Shown one piece after another: positions 57,921-64,000 of a DNA stretch of 64,000 nucleotides. The notes under the pieces were generated by a model. That model had not been told where the DNA came from and ran no database searches. It saw only the letters and a program-made list of their open reading frames with translations. The stretch is from Pipra filicauda. Its lineage: Eukaryota > Chordata > Aves > Passeriformes > Pipridae. The translations under genes were made by a program, and so were the position numbers. The DNA is taken from assembly GCF_003945595.2 (NCBI RefSeq), contig NW_024104359.1:1341501-1405500 (forward strand), given 5' to 3'. Every line of letters starts with the position of its first letter. Position 1 is the stretch's first letter.

Positions 57921-59160
57921 TACTCGAGTTTCCCTTTCAAACAACGTTTTGCAGGAATTGTTCCTCATGGCTCCATCCCAGTGCTCTTAGGGGAAATTTT
58001 GGATGGCATCCTCATACCTGCAGACCACCTCTCCTAAAAAGCTCCGGGGATTTACAGTTCGAGTGGGTATCTAAAGTGCCTGCAGTTCATTTGGGGAAGA
58101 AAATGAGAAGGGAAAGCAATTTATTACTCCCCTGGGGGTGTGTGTTCCTGCCTAAGTAAGTTTGTCTAACAGAAAATTAATTGGCCTGCAGTTATGCAAA
58201 CCAAAGTGAGCAGTAACAGGCTTTATGGGGCCAAAAAACACCACGTGGCAAGGGCTGTGTACAGACATTTCCCAAAAACTTGTATAATCAGGTGTTGTTG
58301 TCCACTTTCCAGCATTGTTTGCCTTCTCTTGTTCCTGAATTTATCCGTGGATCTGATCCAGTACGCAACGCATTTTAAAAATACATGATAAATCACAAAG
58401 GACTAAATATATACCATAAATGCCATAAATATACCCCTTTTATCCACCTCCTCTTGAAAAAATGATGAGAATGAAAAGAGTGGGTAAAATAAGGCCTTGC
58501 AACAAACCCAGAGCAAGAGGGAATAAATGAGGCCATAATCTCATCCTGAATTTGAAAGTTCAACAAGAGCAACTAGCACAAGAAATAGAAAAGAACTAGA
58601 AGGAGTAGAAGTAGGTCTCATTTAAAAGCACGTTCCAGTCAAAAATACCTCCCAAGCTTCATGTCAGCCTTGTAGTTTTCCTCTAAAAAAAGAAATCAAG
58701 CAAGCAATAGTTATTTAATAACAAAGAGTGACCTATTTGGGGAGTGAAATTAATATGGAAGTGTTCTTCTGAGAATAGGAAGAGTTTTCATGAAGTTTTC
58801 TCCACTATTTTATGGATTAATTCTATGACGAGCGCTTAATAATTCTTATTTTGACTCTCTCTGGGTATCTCAGAATCCAAACTAAATTTCTGGTATTTTG
58901 GCTTCCTCTAGGGCTGAAACCTGCCTGATTATGTACTAAGAATTAAATTCCTATTAACAATATTTCCACATTTCATATATTATTTTTAGAACAAGTTTCT
59001 GCACACTCACCCCTTCACACAAGAACTTCAGAAATTCAGAAATGTTTGGATTCAATAAAAAATGATGCAGCTCCAACGGAGTTCATCAGGTAGACCAAGG
59101 AGAGCTCCTGATTTAGCAAGCCCAGATTTTGGAATGGTGACAACAGAGAGCCTGTCCATT

Positions 59161-59181
59161 AAAAAAAAATATATATATATA
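59161..59181. repeat. A9-(TA)n microsatellite
   Basis: A run of A followed by about six TA units. Confidence 0.8.
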
Positions 59182-60438
59182 ATTAAAGAATAGTGACTGA
59201 CTTCTATAGAAGAATGGTCTTGTGGAATTTTGTTAGAGATTAGTGACTGATTGGCTTTGCCACATCATTCTCTGCTCTATCAAATTATCTGTAAGCTTTG
59301 CAGGAGATGTGCCAGCCTCAAATGTTATTCTGATACATTGCTGGAGGTCGTCTGTTTTCCAAAATAGAAGTGCAATTAATCATTATTATCATAAAGAAGC
59401 TGCTGATGTTGTTCATTAATAATATGATTTTAATGTTAATAAAACAATCACTGTAACACTGATCTATTGAGTGCAGTGTGGTGAATATATTGTGCCTTGC
59501 ATAAGCAATGAATGTGATTTACCAACCCGAGTGTACAACACAGGGTTTGGGGGTAAAAATAACATGATTAGAGAATGGAAAATGTTTTTCTGAGATGAAA
59601 TTTTTGCCATTTTCCCTTTAATTTCTTTCAAAAAACAAGAGGGGCTCTGTGTTCAAAGAACAAACAAAGATTCAGCTTTTTTTGGTAGAAGTGTTAAAGG
59701 ATGATTAGCAACAGAAAATAATGCAGCTGTGTTGTGTCTTTGCTGTCCAGTAACACAATATTTCTTATAACAACTTTAAAAATGTACCTAGGACTGTTTG
59801 TAAGAAGATCTTGAATCAAATTACTATTTGGATTTTTTTGCCTTTATCTCTGCCTTTCTCCAGCAGCTCCATCCTTCTTCCTGATTAGCCTGAATACACA
59901 AACACATCTACTCCCTGGACAATCCCTCTTTTTATCTGCAAACATTTTCCTGAACACTGATAATTTAAGAATTATTTCCATGCACATTTGTCTTAATAAA
60001 ACATTGCTCAAACACCACCAGCCCCAGTCCTAAAAAAACGAGTGCTGAGGCAAAGAAATACCAGAGCAACCCAATTTAACCACAACACTTTGCACAACAT
60101 TTGCCATTCATTTAACACTGTTTTCAAGGGTCTTGGTTCCACGACACTGCCCTGACTCATCATTACCTCTTGTGGCATTTAATGATATTAAATGGTGGTG
60201 AAGCTTTAGTTTAAACACAGGTCTTCCATCAAAGGCACAGGTTCAAGAAGAGGCACAGAAATGGGGTTGGAAATGTAGAAGGAAGGGACCTGCAGGGGGA
60301 AATGGCAGACACTGAACTTTGCATTAGGTAGTTCTGAGGGATTTGGGGTTTTTTTGCTGAGCAGTTTCTTTAAACCTTATTTTTAAATTCCCTTTTTCTC
60401 CCCTGTCGTGCCTATGATTTCTTTTTAGATAATCAGAC

Positions 60439-60732
60439 AATCACAGAATGGTTTGGGCTGGAAGAGACCTTAAAGCCCATCCAGTCCCACCCCCTGCCAT
60501 GGGCAGGGACACCTTCCACTAGCCCAGGTTGCTCCAAATCCTATCCAACCTGGCCTTGGACACTTCCAGGGATCCAGGGGCAGCCACAGCTTCTCTGGGC
60601 AGCCTGTGCCAGGGCCTCCCCACCCTCACAGGGAAGAATTCCTTCCCAATATCCCATCTATCCCTGTCCTCTGGCAGTTTGAAGCCATTCCCCCCTGTGT
60701 TGTCACTACACACTCCTGTAAATCGTCTCTCT
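60439..60732 (-). repeat. CR1 LINE fragment
   Basis: The reversed copy reads AATCACAGAATGGTTTGGGC, CCATGGGCAGGGACACCTTC, CTTCCAGGGATCCAGGGGCA, CACAGCTTCTCTGGGCAGCC and GAAGAATTCCTTCCCAATAT. It ends in GTAAATCGTCTCTCT. Confidence 0.95.
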
Positions 60733-61820
60733 AAATAACTATGTAGTAAAGATAGCCCAGAAAAACTGCATATTCAAAAACTCAGAGCAAAGATAAAAAT
60801 AAAAGTGGGTGGGTTTTCGTTTAGCACTTTATCCCTTGGTAATAAGGGTTAGAAATAGGATTTATCAGATAAGCTGTTGCAGGCTCATATTTGATTGCTG
60901 AGTTCCACGTGACCTGGAAAGATTCGACCATTTTTTAGTAATCGGGTTTTTGAGAATTGTGTGGAAGGATTTGCAACCTCTGGATGTGATGCTGATGAGG
61001 GCCCTGGATGCCAAAGGGCTCTGGCTTTGCATCTATTACACACACAGACAATGTTTGGATTCGAAATAATTTCTGTGCTTCGTGCATAATCTCCTGACAT
61101 GGAGAGGATTGGAAGTTCAAAGGCCTCTATTCTCTTTCACTGCTTTTATTACAGGCTAGAAATTTTGTTTAGCCAAAAGATTCCTTAAAGCATAGTAGAG
61201 GTGGTGGATAAAAAGGCTGCCACAAATTCGTCAGCATTCTCCAAAGTTTTACAACACTTCTAAATAAAAAGAAAATTAATTAGCTGATGGGCAAACTCAG
61301 GAATGTCACATAAATATGTCTGTTTAAATCTCAGTGCTTGGACAGCAGTGGATTCTGCTGCAAAATACAATAATCTGTCATTCCATGACATTTGGAGAAG
61401 TGCAGGATGGAAAGCAACCTCTGTGCTTGTGCCAGACTTTATTTTATGTGGGCCTATTTCAGAGGTTGCTGACTATATATTAAGCAGTGTTGGCAGATAA
61501 ACACTGATGTTTTATTTTCGTGGAGATTAGAGAGTGACATGCTCTAAAGTCTGGGCAAGTAGATTACTTAAACCACTATTACTTCTCGTGGATTTTTATT
61601 AGTATTTGGATTTTCCAGAATCATCATCTTGCTGTTCTCACCCCTCTGTCAACTCTGGCAAGAACTGATACCCAGGTGACTTGGCTGAATAAAATAAGTT
61701 TTGCACTTCCCAGGGTACCACTTCACTCCAACTTCATGCTTATGAAAAACTGGGGAGTTTGGGTTGTGGTTTTGGGACAGAGAATCTTTTCTGGAGTTTT
61801 TACAAGAATGTGTGGCAAAG

Positions 61821-62130
61821 AGGGACTATTTATAAGCGGATGTAGGGACAGGACAAAGGGGAACAGTCTCAAACTGAGGCACAGTAGGTTTAGATTAGAT
61901 ATTGGGAATAAATTTTTTACTGAGGGTGAGGGTGGGGAGGCCCTGGCACAGGCTGCCCAGAGAAGCTGTGGCTGCCCCTGGATCCCTGGAAGTGTCCAAG
62001 GCCAGGTTGGATGGAGCTTGGAGCAACCTGGGATAATAGGAGGTATCCCTGCCCATGGCAGGGGGTGGGATGAGATGGGCTTTAAAGTCCCTTCCAACCC
62101 AAACCAGTCTGTGATTCTATGATTCTATGA
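61821..62130 (+). repeat. CR1 LINE fragment with intact 3' terminus
   Basis: The sense copy reads GTTTAGATTAGATATTGGGA, GCACAGGCTGCCCAGAGAAG, GGAAGTGTCCAAGGCCAGGT and CCCTTCCAACCCAAACCAGT, with the terminus GATTCTATGATTCTATGA. It is the same subtype as 60439-60732 and forms an inverted pair with it about 1.1 kb apart. Confidence 0.96.
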
Positions 62131-62372
62131 ACACAATAAGGAGATTATTTTTTTCTGTATTGTCATGAACTAATTGAAATTGTGACATGGCTTGATCCTA
62201 CTCTTTATCAAGTCAAATATTAAAAAAAAAAATATTTAGTTGGTACAAACTACTGTTGTTTGCCCTTTTAGGGGTATGTCAGATATTATAATCCATTTAT
62301 CCATAATTTTTGGAAACCTGCAGCCTAGGCAAAGACAGACCCCCCTTGAGAAAGCTATTTTTGCAAGTAGAA

Positions 62373-62492
62373 TCCCAGAATCATAGAATAGTTTGGATTG
62401 GAAGGGACCTTTAATGGGCCTCTAGTCCAACCCCCTACAATGGGCAGGGACATCCTCACCTAGAGCAGGTTGCTCAGTAACATCCTCACTGC
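62373..62492 (-). repeat. CR1 LINE 3' end
   Basis: The reversed tail reads CCCAGAATCATAGAATAGTT, TGGATTGGAAGGGACCTTTA, CCTACAATGGGCAGGGACAT and GAGCAGGTTGCTCAGTAACA. Confidence 0.92.
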
Positions 62493-64000
62493 CTTTTGCC
62501 TGTAATGAAAGGATCTCCCACCTTCTCTTCGGTGGAAATGTCAACATTCTGATGAAATCCAGCTGAGATCCAACTTTCCACCAAAGGGATGAACATTTGA
62601 AACGGGTTTTATCTGTTTTTTATCCGACATAAATTTCAATAAGGCAAAAGATCAAGCTCTAAATCTGTGCTTGTGTCTTTGTTGTCATCACAAAACCAGT
62701 TTGTGTTCCAAGTCCCCAGAGTAAGCAAGGTTGTGCAGCCACCTCTGTCTGCACCAGGCCCACCATCTCCCAGCTGGCTCTGGAGGTGTTTTGTTATTTT
62801 ATTTTTTTTAATTTACTTTCTCTGAGCTCAGTTAAACTGATGGTTTGTGACCATATTGTCCCTTCCATCAAAAACTTGGTATTCAAGGACTATGCTGAAG
62901 GACTTACCTCCAAACCAGAGTTATAGAGAGCCCAAAAAAAAAAAAATGGTAAATACAATAGCAGATGGTTTATATCAGTTTGACAGCATCGTTTTTGGCC
63001 AGCACCCAAAGCTACAAACTTCTGAGCTGGAAGTTGGAGCTGTTGCTGTTTGAAATTGGGAGCAGAGGCTCTGGAAGCCGAAATTCTCCAAAGCTGATCC
63101 ACACTTATTTGGCTCTCTGGGAGGTTAAAATGGTGCTCTAGGTAGGCCAGTGCCAAAATAAGGTGAAGAACAACTTAAGAAAGTAGCATTTAGTCACCTA
63201 AGGTGATAGGAATGATGTTTGAAATTAAATATGCAAAATAAAATGAGTGAACTTATCATTTAGAAATGCCCAGAGAAGCTTCATTTGCACAGGTTTTTTT
63301 CTGAGGAAGGACAGGCTAGAGACTTCAGTTATAACAACCACACTTTCACAGAAATGGTTTTCACTTACTATCAAAAGGATTAAAATATTTTAAGCCCTCA
63401 GCACGTGTGAGTTGTTTGGGTTGGAAGGTTTTGAAAACACAGCCACGAGCTGGTAGATCATTATCATTTATTGATGACCTGTCTGATGGAGATCTGAGTG
63501 TCTGACATTTCAGCTGGCCACAAATATAAAAACTAACCCAGCATGTTCAGAAAGAACAGAGCAAACAAAGAAAAGCAATCTCCTTTTCCAGTTATCTCCA
63601 AGAGCAAGTCTTGTAAAGGCATTAAAAGGTTCTGAATCAGGCCCATGTCAGCAATTCAAATTACTGGTAATTATTGCTGCATCAATGACAGATAGAGCTT
63701 GGCTTTACTGTCTTTCAACATTTGTCATGCACAGACTGAAAAGTGTCCCTCAGATTTCTCAGCTGTCACAGAAGCCCCATCTGTTCCTTCCCTGCCATTA
63801 GAAATTAATGGGGTCCTTCAGGAGCTGAAGATTTCCCCCCACCTCAGATGTGTTCCTTCATCCCCCCAAAGGAGGATTTTTCTCTCTTCTGCAACTATGG
63901 AATGTCCTTGTAAAAGACATTTTACTCTACAGCTGAAGCAAACCACCTCAAGGAAAAATGAAGAGAGAAAAAGTGATTTAACTTGCTTTTCTTTGTGCAA

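Larger units (their letters stand above)
54743..64000. other. 3' flank, distal; no gene recognised
   Basis: AT-rich unique sequence with CR1 copies at 57841-57920 (-), 60439-60732 (-), 61821-62130 (+) and 62373-62492 (-), and a short A/TA run at 59161-59181. The repeat-free stretch at about 59270-59540 is rich in ATTAAT, TAATAT and ATTATC motifs and could be a regulatory element. No exon is recognised. Confidence 0.6.

Noticed and set aside
61676..62122. Frames of 124 and 148 codons
   Set aside because: CR1-derived (61821-62130) with chance extension.
63415..63435. GTTTGGGTTGGAAGG as a CR1 scrap
   Set aside because: Too short (about 15 bp) to separate from chance.
1..64000. tRNA, rRNA, CRISPR arrays or bacterial operons
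   Set aside because: No cloverleaf-type sequence, regular spaced repeats or dense coding is seen; the window is ordinary vertebrate intron and flank.

Overview
This is vertebrate genomic DNA, almost certainly from a bird. It is AT-rich and intron-rich, with no bacterial gene organisation. Its interspersed repeats are about twenty truncated fragments of the avian CR1 LINE, several ending in the diagnostic 3' repeat (ATTCTATG)n. I see no L1, Alu or other mammalian SINE. The species cannot be fixed; the abundant CR1 and one avian LTR-like scrap fit a neoavian bird.

I can support one protein-coding gene, butyrylcholinesterase (BCHE), on the + strand, with the same four-exon plan as the mammalian gene. 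Exon 1 (about 5981-6130) is a non-coding leader in a local CpG cluster. Exon 2 (9281-10802) carries about 84% of the coding sequence and all three catalytic residues. Exon 3 (29512-29678) is 167 bp. Exon 4 (37027 to about 37340) carries the C-terminal tetramerisation tail and the 3' UTR. Joining 9286-10802, 29512-29678 and 37027-37148 gives an uninterrupted 601-residue precursor. The catalytic triad, oxyanion hole, choline-binding Trp, disulfide cysteines and C-terminal interchain cysteine are all present. The transcribed span is about 31 kb, much shorter than the human gene because all introns are shorter.

The rest is flank or intron. 1-5980 is 5' flank; 6131-9280, 10803-29511 and 29679-37026 are introns 1-3; 37341-64000 is 3' flank with no recognisable gene. 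These regions hold CR1 fragments, one nested CR1-in-CR1 insertion with a visible target-site duplication, a 268-bp all-purine microsatellite in intron 2, a 55-nt poly(A) run in intron 3, a degenerate A-rich tract at about 41.0-41.4 kb, and one or two LTR-like scraps.

I found no new multi-gene system. The observation most worth following is in the BCHE leader. An upstream ORF from 5993 stays open through exon 1 and, after splicing, stops at a TGA that overlaps the BChE start codon (ATGA). The region resembles the human exon 1 segment that encodes an in-frame N-terminal extension, but here that frame is out of register with BChE. Substitutions lining the active-site gorge (Ile where human has Phe398, Gly where human has Ala328, Ile where human has Ala277) and three extra cysteines are the other protein-level points of interest.
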